Shown here: positions 8,457 through 17,050 of the stretch, in pieces
How the letters are laid out: each line of letters starts with the position of its first letter
Position numbering within the stretch: position 1 is the first letter of the stretch
Assembly (NCBI GenBank): GCA_964609385.1
Contig: CAZSSM010000035.1
Span: 1-64,000 of the forward strand
Source: CAZSSM01 sp964609385
GTDB taxonomy: Bacteria; Planctomycetota; Planctomycetia; Isosphaerales; Isosphaeraceae
Direction of reading: 5' to 3'
DNA: 64,000 nucleotides
Made by a program: the position numbers and the translations under genes
Notes under the pieces: model-generated
The model's database searches: none
The model's input: the letters and a program-made list of their open reading frames with translations, nothing else
Told to the model about the DNA's origin: nothing

Positions 8457-8903
8457 ATGGGGCACCCTTCCCTCGCTGGATCGCCGGTCGTGTCAAAGCG
8501 CCAGGTCCATGCTCAATTGATCTTCTGCCTCGGCTGTTGCTGCGGCCGCACCGATCGCGGGCGCCCGGAGGTCCCCGTCGAACGGCTCAAGCAGCGGTGG
8601 AAGGCCGGGCGGCTGAACCGGGTCGTCCAGCTAACGATCTCCGGCTGCGTCGGACCGTGCGACGTGGCCAACGTCGCCGTGATGGTGACGTCGCAGGGCA
8701 CGACTTGGCTCGGCGGTCTCACCGAGGATGGCCATTACGACGCGTTGGTGCGCTGGGCGGAGGCATGCCGGGACGCAGCGCGGGCTCTGCCCTTGCCGGA
8801 GGATCTGCTCGCGGCCCATCGATTCGAGTGGTTCGTGACCGATCCTGATCCGTCGATCCTGCCGTCGTGCCCATCCGCTCCGATAGGCGAGGCAACCGTA
8901 TGA
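8457..8903 (+). CDS. Ferredoxin-like ([2Fe-2S], thioredoxin-fold) protein, DUF1636-like
   Basis: This 148-residue Cys-rich protein has LIFCLGCCCGRTD at about residues 21-33 and ISGCVGPCDVANV at about 61-73. Together these give the two Cys pairs expected of a thioredoxin-fold [2Fe-2S] or metal-binding protein. Related small proteins accompany cobalt/zinc and cobalamin-type genes. The ATG at 8457 is preceded by AGGAGA with 7-base spacing; a later GTG at 8490 would also fit. The stop overlaps the next start as ATGA (8900-8903), so translation is coupled to the rest of the metal island. Its likely role is metal handling or electron transfer for the CobW-type GTPase (inference). Confidence 0.7.
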   Translation: MGHPSLAGSPVVSKRQVHAQLIFCLGCCCGRTDRGRPEVPVERLKQRWKAGRLNRVVQLTISGCVGPCDVANVAVMVTSQGTTWLGGLTEDGHYDALVRWAEACRDAARALPLPEDLLAAHRFEWFVTDPDPSILPSCPSAPIGEATV

Positions 8904-9199
8904 GCGAGAACTCCTTCAACTTCAGCAAATCGACCAAGAAAACGGATCCAGGGCGTGCGGCCGGTATTAAGCGCTGGGCGGAGGCGGCCTTCGCCCTGGG
9001 TGAGGACGATTCGGTGATGGTGACGGAACTGCGCTGTACCGAACCCGGCTGCCCTCCGCTGGAAACGGTCATCGCGCTGCTGACGGCTGGGGGCCCGACC
9101 CGGCAGCACAAGATCCACAAGCCGATAACAGACGTCACGGAGGAGGACATCCGCGCTCTGGCCTCCCCGGACCAAGGGAGAGGAACGGGTTGCTCATGA
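8900..9199 (+). CDS. Conserved small protein with a CTEPGCPP motif
   Basis: This 99-residue soluble protein starts MSENSFNFSKSTKK. Its most conserved-looking part is VTELRCTEPGCPPLETVIAL at about residues 52-70, followed by KIHKPITDVTEEDIRAL. The spaced Cys pair and GCPP suggest metal or thiol chemistry, but I cannot name the family with certainty. Both ends overlap neighbours by ATGA (8900-8903 and 9196-9199), so it is produced together with the ferredoxin-like and DsrE-like proteins. Function is unassigned beyond membership in this metal-related operon. Confidence 0.7.
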   Translation: MSENSFNFSKSTKKTDPGRAAGIKRWAEAAFALGEDDSVMVTELRCTEPGCPPLETVIALLTAGGPTRQHKIHKPITDVTEEDIRALASPDQGRGTGCS

Positions 9200-9560
9200 A
9201 GGTCGCGTACGTCTTCGCCACCTCCGGCCACACCGCCAGCGATAGGCTGGGTCAGATGATCCTCCCGCAGCTCGAGGACGATCGTCACGGCGCGGAGGTC
9301 GTGGGGATGTTCTTCTTCGACGACAACACCTACCTGCTCCGAAAGGGTGACCCGATAGGCGAACGCCTGTCCGCGATCGCCGAGCGTCGGGCATCTTGCT
9401 GATGCTATGCGACCGTTGCGCCCTGGAGCGAGGGCTCGCTGAAGGGGGGCTGGGAACCTGCACGCCGTTGGGGACGGTCCCCGTCGTCCAGGTCGGCTGC
9501 TTTCCGGAACTCTACGCCACGCTTGCCGGCAATCCGCCGGACCAGATCATCACGCTCTAA
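9196..9560 (+). pseudogene. DsrE-like (SaoD-like) protein interrupted by a frameshift
   Basis: The ATG at 9196 overlaps the previous stop. The first frame reads MKVAYVFATSGHTASDRLG to about residue 65, with VVGMFFFDDNTYLLRKGD, then hits TGA at 9400-9402. A one-base shift near 9385-9400 restores GILLMLCDRCALERGLAEGG and a tail QVGCFPELYATLAGNPPDQI that ends at TAA 9558-9560. Together they make a complete DsrE/DsrF-like protein of about 120 residues, a family of small sulfur- or thiol-transfer proteins; the CDRC pair would be functional. The break is a real mutation, a programmed shift or a sequencing error. The flanking operon is intact. Confidence 0.75.
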
Positions 9561-9582
9561 CCCGAATACGAGTAAACATCCG

Positions 9583-10959
9583 ATGAGCTCAACGACCGCA
9601 ATCGAGACCGAGGCCAGGGACGAGTCGACGCATGTCCCCGTCACCGTGTTGACCGGCTTCCTGGGCGCCGGGAAAACGACGCTCCTCAACCACATCCTGA
9701 CCGCCCAGCACGGCAGGCGCATTGCCGTCATCGAGAACGAGTTCGGCGAGGTCGGCGTTGACAATGAGCTGGTCATCGACGCCGAGGAAGAGATCTTCGA
9801 GATGAACAACGGGTGCATCTGCTGCACCGTCCGCGGGGATCTTATCCGCATCCTCGGCAACCTGATGAAGCGCCGCGATCGCTTCGACGCGATCCTGATC
9901 GAGACGACCGGCCTGGCCGACCCCGGCCCCGTGGCCCAGACGTTCTTCGTCGACGACGAGATGCAGGGCAAGCTGAAGCTCGACGGGATCGTCACCGTCG
10001 TCGACGCCAAGCACGTCTGGCAGCACATCGACGACGCCGACGAGGTCAAGGAGCAGATCGCCTTCGCCGACGTGATCTTGCTGAACAAGGTCGACCTGGT
10101 GGCGCCCGAGGAACTGGATCAACTGGAGTCGCGCATCAAGGCGATGAACGCCGCCGCGAAGATCCACCGGACGAAGGATGCGGTCGTTGAGATGGATCGG
10201 ATCCTGAACATCGGCGGCTTCAACCTCGAGCGGGCCCTGGAGGTCGACCCGAAGTTTATGGAACCGGAGTATCCGTTCGAGTGGAGCGGTGTCTATCGCC
10301 TCGACCGAGGCGACTACCGCTGGGTGATGGGGGAGGGCCCCGACCCGGAGATGGCCGTCACGCTCCTGCCGCTCGAGGGCGAAGGAGAGGCTTCGCGCGA
10401 GGCTGCCGTGATGGCTGCGGTGCTCACCTTCTCGGACGACGGGAGCGAGGTGAAGCCCGGGGCCGAGATCGTCGCGGGGAAGCACCTCCAGAACCTGCTT
10501 CTTGCCCCCGGCGAGACACACTTCACGCTCCGCATCGAGCGGCCGGGGGACTACATCCTCTTCACCGAGCACCATCCCGACGAGTTCGGGGCTCGGCTGG
10601 AGGGCCCCGACGGGCCGCTCGAACCTGCGCATCCGCGCGAATACAAGCCCGACCACGAGCACGACGAGGAGGTTACCTCGGTCGGCATCAGCACGCCCGG
10701 GGATCTCAACGGCCAGAAGCTCGACACCTGGCTCTCCACCTTGCTCCAGACGAAAGGGGTCGACATCTTTCGTATGAAGGGAGTCCTGAGCATCCAGGGA
10801 GAACCCAACCGGTTCGTCTTCCAGGGGGTGCACATGCTCTTCGACGGCAAGGCCGATCGGCCCTGGGGTGACGAGCCTCGGCACAACGCGCTGATCTTCA
10901 TCGGTCGGAACCTCGACCGGGCCGAGCTCAACGAGGGCTTCCGCGCGTGCCTGGCATGA
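9583..10959 (+). CDS. CobW/COG0523-family GTP-dependent metallochaperone
   Basis: This 458-residue cytoplasmic GTPase is thought to load a metal (often Zn or Co) into client proteins. It has Walker A TGFLGAGKTTLLNHIL, the metal motif GCICCTVRGDL (CxCC), ETTGLADPGPVAQTFF, and base-recognition NKVDL. The C-terminal domain includes LLQTKGVDIFRMKGVLSIQG. Between the GTPase and C-terminal domains, about residues 225-355, lies an extra beta-rich segment (FTEHHPDEFGARLEG) before the usual His-rich DHEHDEE. The start chosen is the ATG at 9583 (MSSTTAIE). The stop overlaps the WD40 gene start as ATGA. It is the core enzyme of this Fur/Zur-linked island. Confidence 0.93.
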   Translation: MSSTTAIETEARDESTHVPVTVLTGFLGAGKTTLLNHILTAQHGRRIAVIENEFGEVGVDNELVIDAEEEIFEMNNGCICCTVRGDLIRILGNLMKRRDRFDAILIETTGLADPGPVAQTFFVDDEMQGKLKLDGIVTVVDAKHVWQHIDDADEVKEQIAFADVILLNKVDLVAPEELDQLESRIKAMNAAAKIHRTKDAVVEMDRILNIGGFNLERALEVDPKFMEPEYPFEWSGVYRLDRGDYRWVMGEGPDPEMAVTLLPLEGEGEASREAAVMAAVLTFSDDGSEVKPGAEIVAGKHLQNLLLAPGETHFTLRIERPGDYILFTEHHPDEFGARLEGPDGPLEPAHPREYKPDHEHDEEVTSVGISTPGDLNGQKLDTWLSTLLQTKGVDIFRMKGVLSIQGEPNRFVFQGVHMLFDGKADRPWGDEPRHNALIFIGRNLDRAELNEGFRACLA

Positions 10960-11987
10960 ACCGGGGAGCCCAATCGCTCGAGCTGGCCTGGGTCGCCCCG
11001 AGCCTCAACGAGCACGTCATTGCGTTGGAATGGGCGCCGGGCGGCGATCTCGTCGCCGCGGCGTCGGTGGCCGGGCCGATCGTGGTGATCGACGGACGCA
11101 CGGGCGACTTGCGGCATGAGCTGCCGGGCCACGGGTTCGGCAACTTGTCGCTGTCGTGGAGCCCAGATGGTACGTGTCTGGCGACCGCGGGCCAGGACGG
11201 CAAGGTCCGCCTCTGTGATGCCCAGTCGGGCCGATCCGTTGCTGAGTTGGACGCGGGGTCGGCCTGGGTCGAGCGCGTTGCCTGGTGCCCCGTCGAACCG
11301 GTCCTGGCCTCGGCGGCCGGTCGCAAGCTCCGTCTCTGGGACGCCCAGGGGACGCTGGTCCGTTCCTACCCCGACCACCCGAGCACCATCGCCGACATCC
11401 GCTGGCTGCCCCGCTCCCGTCGGCTGGCCTCGGCCGCCTACGGGGCGCTAGCGACCTGGTCGCCGAACCGGGACGAGCCGGTGCGGCGGTTCTTGTGGAA
11501 GGGTTCGATGCTGACGATCGCCTGGAGCCCCGACGGGCGCCACATAGCCACCGGCAACCAGGACGCGACCGTCCATTTCTGGAACGTTCTCACGGGCAAA
11601 GATCTCCACATGTCGGGATATCCGACGAAGGTGCGTGAGCTGGCCTGGGACGGGACCGGCCGCTACCTGGCGACCGGCGGCGGGCATGGGGCGTGCATCT
11701 GGGACGTCTCGGGCGAGGGCCCGGCCGGGACTACTCCCATGCAGGTCGGAGTCACGGGGGCCCTGCTCACCGCGCTGACCTTCCGTCCTCCGTCGACGCC
11801 GCAGCTCATTGCGGGCTTCGCCGACGGAGCGATCGGCCTCTGGCGGCTCGGACGGACCGCCGAACGTGTCGACGCCTTCCGACTCGATTCGGGGATCACC
11901 CAACTCGCCTGGGACTCCTCGGGCTGTATGCTCGTCATTGCGACCGAGGCGGGTGATGTGACAGGGTTCACCGACCTCCAGACTTGA
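10956..11987 (+). CDS. WD40 repeat protein coupled to CobW
   Basis: This 343-residue protein is made of about seven WD40 blades, for example LSWSPDGTCLATAGQDGKVR, IAWSPDGRHIATGNQDATV and LAWDGTGRYLATGGG. It has no signal peptide, so it is predicted to be cytoplasmic. The ATG at 10956 (MNRGAQSLELAW) overlaps the CobW stop as ATGA, so production is coupled and a physical partnership with the GTPase is likely (inference). WD40 propellers are scaffolds. It may dock CobW with its client or with metal-requiring enzymes. It is the last gene of the rightward operon and ends 252 bp before the convergent TRAP genes. Confidence 0.85.
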   Translation: MNRGAQSLELAWVAPSLNEHVIALEWAPGGDLVAAASVAGPIVVIDGRTGDLRHELPGHGFGNLSLSWSPDGTCLATAGQDGKVRLCDAQSGRSVAELDAGSAWVERVAWCPVEPVLASAAGRKLRLWDAQGTLVRSYPDHPSTIADIRWLPRSRRLASAAYGALATWSPNRDEPVRRFLWKGSMLTIAWSPDGRHIATGNQDATVHFWNVLTGKDLHMSGYPTKVRELAWDGTGRYLATGGGHGACIWDVSGEGPAGTTPMQVGVTGALLTALTFRPPSTPQLIAGFADGAIGLWRLGRTAERVDAFRLDSGITQLAWDSSGCMLVIATEAGDVTGFTDLQT

Positions 11988-12105
11988 TGCGGTCACGGCC
12001 GTCGACCGAGGTCGATCATCCCGGACATCGCCTCGTTCGCAATCAGAACGTCAGCCGAAGGGACCACAGTGTAGACCGGCTGGGCCGTCCAGAACGGTAC
12101 GGACT

Positions 12106-12131
12106 GAACGCTCCTCCGGGAGAGGCCGTTC
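12106..12131 (+). terminator. Hairpin between convergent operons
   Basis: GAACG pairs with CGTTC and inner CTCC with GGAG around a TCCG loop, giving a GC-rich stem-loop 118 bp after the WD40 stop. There is no clean T-run immediately after it, though TTTTCTG follows about 20 bp later. It may help end the metal-island transcript; evidence is structural only. Confidence 0.3.
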
Positions 12132-12239
12132 TTCGAGAGGCAGGCGACATATCGTTTTCTGACAGTCATCTGTGGATTTTGAACTTCAAAGAATTTGTCG
12201 TTTGGTAACAAACATTGGATGCAAACAACATTTGATTCG

Positions 12240-13583
12240 CTACTGTCGTATTAGGCCGAGCGAGCCGGGAAGCCAGAGCGCGACGGCCGGCCAGTAGGTG
12301 ATCAGGGCCAGCGCGCCGACCATGGCCAACAGGAAGGGAATCATCGGTCGGACCGCCTCGGCGATCCCGATCCGGCCGACCGAGCAGCCGACGAACAGGC
12401 ATGTCCCGACCGGCGGCGTGCAGAGGCCAATACAGAGGTTCGTGATCAGGATCACCCCGAAATGGACCGGGTCGACGCCCAAACCTTCGGCGACCGGTAG
12501 GAAGATGGGCGTGAAGATCAAGACGGCCGGAGTCATGTCCATCAAGGCGCCGACGACCAGCAGGATGGCGTTCATGATCAAAAGGATGACGATTCCGCTG
12601 GTCGAGGCCTCGAGCAACGCCCCGCTGACGGTCTGAGGAACGTTCTGATAGGTCAGGATCCAGCTCATCGCTTGACTAGTGCCGATCAGCAGGAAGACCA
12701 CGCCGGTCATCGTGCCGGCGCGGAGGAGGATCCCCGGAAGATCGCGGAGCCGGACCGTCTGGTAGAGCACGACGGCCAGCAGGAACGCATAGAGGACGGC
12801 GATGGCCGACGCCTCCGTGGCCGAAAACCAGCCGCGCAGGATCCCCGCCAGGACCACCACGATCAGGAAGAGCCCAGGGGCGGCCCGGAGTCCCGTGGTG
12901 ACGACCCGACGCACGTTGATCCAGGGACCGTCATCGGCTCCGTTCGCGTCGCGCTTATTGAGATGCTCAGGCTTCGGGAGTCGGACCGCACCTCGGTAGA
13001 TGGCGCAGACGGCGAGGATCGCCAGCCCGACGAGCAGGCCGGGCAGCAAACCGGCGGCGAACATCGCGGCCACCGAGACGTTCCCGGCCGCGACGGTGTA
13101 GACGATCATGATGTTGCTGGGCGGGATGAGCAGCCCGGTCGTGGCGGATGTGGTGGTCAGGGCCACGTTATAGCGGCGGTCGTAGCCGGCCTCGGACATC
13201 TCGTTGATCATGATCCCGCCGACCGACGAGACGGCCGCCGTGGCCGAGCCGGAGATCGACCCGAAGAGCATGCACGTCAACGTGTTCACATAGGCCAGGC
13301 CGTCTCGACGGCCGGGGATCAGCGCCAAGGCGAAGTCGATCAGGCGTCGGGCGATGCCCCCCTCGCCCATCAGCAACCCGGCCAGAATGAACAGTGGGAT
13401 GGCCAATAGCGGGAAGCTGGCGATCCCGATCGACATCCGTTGGGCCACGATGTAGCAGGCCGGCAGGTCGGCCAAAGAGACGACCGTCATCAAACTCGCC
13501 AAGGCGATGGCGATCGCCACCGGCAAGTTGATCACGAGCAGCAAGCCGAAGCAAACGATGAGGATGAGCAGTTGCGCATCCAT
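12240..13583 (-). CDS. dctM: TRAP transporter large membrane subunit
   Basis: This 447-residue membrane protein has about twelve hydrophobic segments. It is the transport channel of a tripartite ATP-independent periplasmic (TRAP) importer, which uses an ion gradient to take up organic acids. Family signatures include ASFPLLAIPLFILAGLLMGE near residue 55, SISGSATAAVSSVGGIMI, and the C-terminal LCIGLCTPPVGTCLFVGC. The ATG start lies 2 bp after the stop of the small subunit gene, so the two are translated in tandem. Substrate depends on the binding protein upstream. Confidence 0.95.
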   Translation of the reverse strand: MDAQLLILIVCFGLLLVINLPVAIAIALASLMTVVSLADLPACYIVAQRMSIGIASFPLLAIPLFILAGLLMGEGGIARRLIDFALALIPGRRDGLAYVNTLTCMLFGSISGSATAAVSSVGGIMINEMSEAGYDRRYNVALTTTSATTGLLIPPSNIMIVYTVAAGNVSVAAMFAAGLLPGLLVGLAILAVCAIYRGAVRLPKPEHLNKRDANGADDGPWINVRRVVTTGLRAAPGLFLIVVVLAGILRGWFSATEASAIAVLYAFLLAVVLYQTVRLRDLPGILLRAGTMTGVVFLLIGTSQAMSWILTYQNVPQTVSGALLEASTSGIVILLIMNAILLVVGALMDMTPAVLIFTPIFLPVAEGLGVDPVHFGVILITNLCIGLCTPPVGTCLFVGCSVGRIGIAEAVRPMIPFLLAMVGALALITYWPAVALWLPGSLGLIRQ

Positions 13584-13585
13584 CG

Positions 13586-14203
13586 CTAGCGGCCCTCCTC
13601 GATCTCGAGCCGGGGCGTGGGGGTGCCCGATCCGAGCTTCCCCTCAGCTTCGTTGCCGATACCGTCGGCGGCCTCCGGTGGCCTGGAGAGCAGCGCGACG
13701 GCCCGCTCGACGACGAAGAGGACGACGAACCCTCCGCTGATCGGGGTGGCCAGGTAGACGTAGCCCATCGGCAGGCCGGTGGCTGGCGTCACTTGGCCCG
13801 CCGCAAGCGTTTCGAGGACGAGCACGCTCCCCCCGTAGACCATCACCGATGAGGCGAAGGCGCCGATGAGTGCCTGGCCGATGACGGCCAGCAGCCGTTG
13901 GGCTGACGGGTCCAGCTTGCCGACGAAATAGTCGACCCCTAGATGCTGTTGCCTGCGGAACGCGACGGCCGCACCCAAGAGCGCCAGCCACATCAAAAGG
14001 AAGATGGCGACCTCCTCGGTCCACCGGCTCGGCGCGTTCATCAGGAAGCGGCTGCCAACCCCCCAGAGGACGACCAGCACGAGGGCCGCGAAGACGGCCA
14101 CGACCGCCGCTTCCAAGCCACGGGCCAGAGCTGCGGTCAGGGCGGCGATGGCCTTTCGGATGGATGAGCCGACCCGGTTGGCCGGATCTCCGACTCTCCG
14201 CAT
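13586..14203 (-). CDS. dctQ: TRAP transporter small membrane subunit
   Basis: This 205-residue four-helix membrane protein pairs with the large subunit. Typical features are RFLMNAPSRWTEEVAIFLLM (the W-x-E-E/E-E-V element) and the FRRQQHLGVDYF segment, corresponding to the conserved RRGxHxxVD motif. The ATG at 14201-14203 (MRRVGDP) begins 8 bp after the binding-protein stop, a tight operon spacing. The C-terminal 35 residues are a hydrophilic tail. Confidence 0.9.
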   Translation of the reverse strand: MRRVGDPANRVGSSIRKAIAALTAALARGLEAAVVAVFAALVLVVLWGVGSRFLMNAPSRWTEEVAIFLLMWLALLGAAVAFRRQQHLGVDYFVGKLDPSAQRLLAVIGQALIGAFASSVMVYGGSVLVLETLAAGQVTPATGLPMGYVYLATPISGGFVVLFVVERAVALLSRPPEAADGIGNEAEGKLGSGTPTPRLEIEEGR

Positions 14204-14211
14204 GGCGGGGC

Positions 14212-15255
14212 TCACTCCGTTTGCTGGATCGCCTCGATGAGGTCGCCCACCGCGGTGCCCTGGTACTTGCGGTACATCGGCTCGACCTGGGCGGCGAAGC
14301 GGGAGCGATCTGGGTGATGGATCGTCACGCCCTGATCTTCGACCTCCGCCAACGCCTCGGCAGTCGCCCGACTCCAGAGTTCCCGTTGGAAGGCGACCGA
14401 CTCGTCGGCGGCTTCCTGGAGCCAACGCTGGGCATTCGGCGGCAGGGCGTCCCAGGCCTTCGTGCTGATCAGCAGGACGTCGGGGACCGCGCTGTGCTCG
14501 TCGAGCGAGAGGTGCTTGCAGACCTCGGAATGGCGGCTGGTGAGGAAGCTCGGCGGGTTGTTCTCGGCGCCGTCGACCAGCCTCTGGGCCAGAGCGGTGT
14601 AGAGTTCGCCGAACGGGATCGGCGTCGGCGAGCCCCCCAACGCCTCGACCGTCTCGATGGCCGTCCGGCTCGGCTGGACCCGGATCTTCAGGCCGTCCAG
14701 GTCGTCGGGTTCCAGGACCGGCCGGGCGATCGTGTAGAAGCTCCGGCTGCCCGCATCGTAGTAGCAGAGACCGCGTAGGCCCGTCTCCTGGCCGGCCCCC
14801 AACAGTCGACGGCCGATCGGCCCCTCCAGGACCCGCCAGAGATGCCCGTTATCCCGGAAGAGGTAGGGGACGCCGAAGACCGACAGCTCCGGGACGAAGC
14901 TCTCCAGCGGCGCCGTCGAGGACTTCGTCATCGCCAGGGCACCGCGCTGGAGCTGCTCGATGCACTCGGTCTCCGAACCGAGCTGGCCGTTGGGGAAGAT
15001 CTCCATGACGACGCCCCCGGCCGACTTCTCCGCGATTCGGTCGGCCATGAATTGCATGGCCTCGTGCACGGGATGGCCGGGGTCGAGCCCGTGGCCGAGT
15101 TTCAGGACGATTCGCTGCCGCTCCTGGCCCGCGGACCGGTCGCGCGTGCGCTCAAAGAGTACGAAGCCGGCCGTCGCCAGGCCGACGCCGACGAGCAGCC
15201 CCGCCATAAAGTAGGATGCGGCCGAACCCAACCGGTCGCCCTGGATCACCGACAT
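14212..15255 (-). CDS. dctP: TRAP transporter substrate-binding protein
   Basis: This 347-residue protein has an N-terminal hydrophobic anchor/signal (ASYFMAGLLVGVGLATAGFV). It captures the ligand in the periplasm and hands it to the membrane subunits. DctP hallmarks are the GHPVHEAMQFMADRIAEKS helix, FPNGQLGSETECIEQLQ, and GLKIRVQPSRTAIETVEALG carrying the Arg that usually salt-bridges a ligand carboxylate, then GELYTALAQRLVDGAENNP. A carboxylic or sugar acid ligand is expected for the family; uronate would suit the galacturonokinase elsewhere in the window, but there is no direct evidence. It is the first gene of the dctP-dctQ-dctM operon. Confidence 0.92.
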   Translation of the reverse strand: MSVIQGDRLGSAASYFMAGLLVGVGLATAGFVLFERTRDRSAGQERQRIVLKLGHGLDPGHPVHEAMQFMADRIAEKSAGGVVMEIFPNGQLGSETECIEQLQRGALAMTKSSTAPLESFVPELSVFGVPYLFRDNGHLWRVLEGPIGRRLLGAGQETGLRGLCYYDAGSRSFYTIARPVLEPDDLDGLKIRVQPSRTAIETVEALGGSPTPIPFGELYTALAQRLVDGAENNPPSFLTSRHSEVCKHLSLDEHSAVPDVLLISTKAWDALPPNAQRWLQEAADESVAFQRELWSRATAEALAEVEDQGVTIHHPDRSRFAAQVEPMYRKYQGTAVGDLIEAIQQTE

Positions 15256-15608
15256 CAGGCGCCCCGTCTCGATCGGGGTGGGGGAATAGCGGCAAGGGAT
15301 CTCTGTCCGCGACCCGCCGCGCCGGCGATCTTAAACGCCGGGATGTGCCGGGGCAAGGCCCGGCAGCCGGGAGATGGAGACGAGCCTCTCAGGGTTTAAG
15401 TGTATAGATGCTTGTGTTTGGAATCAAGCGATCGGCTAGTGCGTCCTCTGGATAAGGCCTCTCGTCTCCCTCGGGCGGTTGCCCGAAATCGGCTGGAGGC
15501 TTGAGGGATCCCCGTGATCCGGCTCTATTGGGTGGAGGAATCGCGGTCGGCTCCACGTTCAAGATCCGGTTCGTTCCCAGACAGATGGCATCAGGTCGGG
15601 GGGAATCC
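15256..15608. other. Divergent intergenic region, TRAP operon / ceramidase-like gene
   Basis: These 353 bp separate divergently transcribed units and must carry both promoters. An AT-rich patch at 15398-15425 (TTTAAGTGTATAGATGCTTG) is the best candidate for promoter or operator DNA. I could not define a clear palindrome and see no gene. Confidence 0.35.
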
Positions 15609-16928
15609 ATGAGCAGGCGAATCCGTGACATCCGATCCCGAGATATGTTGAAGATCCTTCTTCTCTCCGGAGTCCTTCTCGGCTCATCGGCGAACGCTCA
15701 CGCGGCTGGGATTCGCGCCGGCCTGGCGCGGGTGGATATCACTCCGCCGATCGGGGGACCGACCGCCGGTTACGCGTCGGCCGAGCCGACGATCGGCGTC
15801 CACGACCCGATCGATGCGCGGGTCTTGGTCTTGGAGTCCGATTCGACGACGATCGCCCTGGTGACGAGCGACCTCTGCTTCTTCAATTCCCCCTGGTTGC
15901 ACGAGCAGATGCCCCAAATCGGTGTCGATCAGCTTCTGCTCATGAACACCCACACCCATGCGGGACCGGACCTCCGCGACGAGGAGTTCCCGAACCCCGA
16001 GGCCCCTTGGCGGACGACGGTGGAGCGACGGATCCTCCAGGCGATTCGGGACGCCCAAGAGGCGCTGTTCCCAGCCAACGTTCATGCGGCCGAAGGTGGG
16101 GTCCCGCTCGGCTACAACCGCTTGGTCCGCCACGGGGACTACGCGATCACCCACTTCGACAACCCCGACCATATCCCCTACGGACCCATCGACCCGACCG
16201 TCGGTGTCATTCGGATCACCGACGAGCGCGCGGCCGTCCGCGCCGTCTTGGTCACATATGCGTGCCATCCGGTGATCTTGGGTCCCCGAAACCGCCAGAT
16301 CTCGGCCGACTACCCCGGAGTGATGCGGGACCTCGTCGAGGAACGGCTCGGCGAGGACGCGATCTGCTACTTCGTCCAGGGCGGCGGTGGCGACATCAAC
16401 CCCCTCCTGATGGCCCGCGGTGAGGACCGTGAGGGCGACTTCGACGTTGTCGAGCGGGTCGGGCGCCGGTTGGCCGAGGAGGTCCTCGACGTCCTGGAAC
16501 GGACTGAGGACGAACCGGGCGTCTCGAACTCTTTGTCGATGGCTTCAACGCGAATGCAAGTCAAGAGCCGCTGGGATCCGGATGAGGAACTTACCCTCGG
16601 CGTGACTTCCCTGCTGATCAACGAAGAGATCGGAATCGTCACCATGCCTGGGGAACCCTTCCTTGCCTTCCAGGTCTCGGTCCGGAAAATGGCGGGTCTT
16701 TCCCACACATACCTCTTCGGCTATTGCTGCGACGGTCCCTACGACTGGCCGCAATATCTGCCGGACATCGAGTCGGCGGCCCGAGGAGGCTACGGCGCCA
16801 GCGATACGACCCGGGCGGAGGTCGGAGCAGGAGAGCGCCTGATCCATCTCGGTCTCAGGCAACTCTTCAAACTCAAAGGTCGCTTGAAAACTCAGCCACA
16901 GCGTCATCTCGTTGATGAGCACAAATAA
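15609..16928 (+). CDS. Secreted neutral/alkaline ceramidase-like protein
   Basis: This 439-residue protein has an export leader (LKILLLSGVLLGSSANAHAA). It matches the N-terminal catalytic domain of neutral/alkaline ceramidases: RAGLARVDITPPIGGPTAGY at the start of the domain, SDLCFFNS, NTHTHAGPD, and VTYACHPVILGPRNRQISAD, whose His residues would bind zinc. Planctomycetes encode many such short versions without the C-terminal domain, and their real substrate is often unknown; amide hydrolysis of a lipid is only the family model. The ATG at 15609 (MSRRIRD) follows a GGGGGGAA stretch. A slightly later ATG at 15645 also gives a usable leader. Confidence 0.85.
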   Translation: MSRRIRDIRSRDMLKILLLSGVLLGSSANAHAAGIRAGLARVDITPPIGGPTAGYASAEPTIGVHDPIDARVLVLESDSTTIALVTSDLCFFNSPWLHEQMPQIGVDQLLLMNTHTHAGPDLRDEEFPNPEAPWRTTVERRILQAIRDAQEALFPANVHAAEGGVPLGYNRLVRHGDYAITHFDNPDHIPYGPIDPTVGVIRITDERAAVRAVLVTYACHPVILGPRNRQISADYPGVMRDLVEERLGEDAICYFVQGGGGDINPLLMARGEDREGDFDVVERVGRRLAEEVLDVLERTEDEPGVSNSLSMASTRMQVKSRWDPDEELTLGVTSLLINEEIGIVTMPGEPFLAFQVSVRKMAGLSHTYLFGYCCDGPYDWPQYLPDIESAARGGYGASDTTRAEVGAGERLIHLGLRQLFKLKGRLKTQPQRHLVDEHK

Positions 16929-17050
16929 ATTTGAAAACATTTTGACAGCAAAGCTCTTGATTTCAGCCGAATCGCAAAATCTCGACATCGTCCTGGGGGA
17001 CTTGTACCCCAGCCCGCAGGCCATCCGTTCCCGAGAATCGCAAGGCTGCC

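Noticed and set aside
12160..12240. Possible riboswitch or small RNA in the AT-rich spacer before dctM end
   Set aside because: It lies at the 3' ends of two convergent genes and shows no conserved aptamer pattern.
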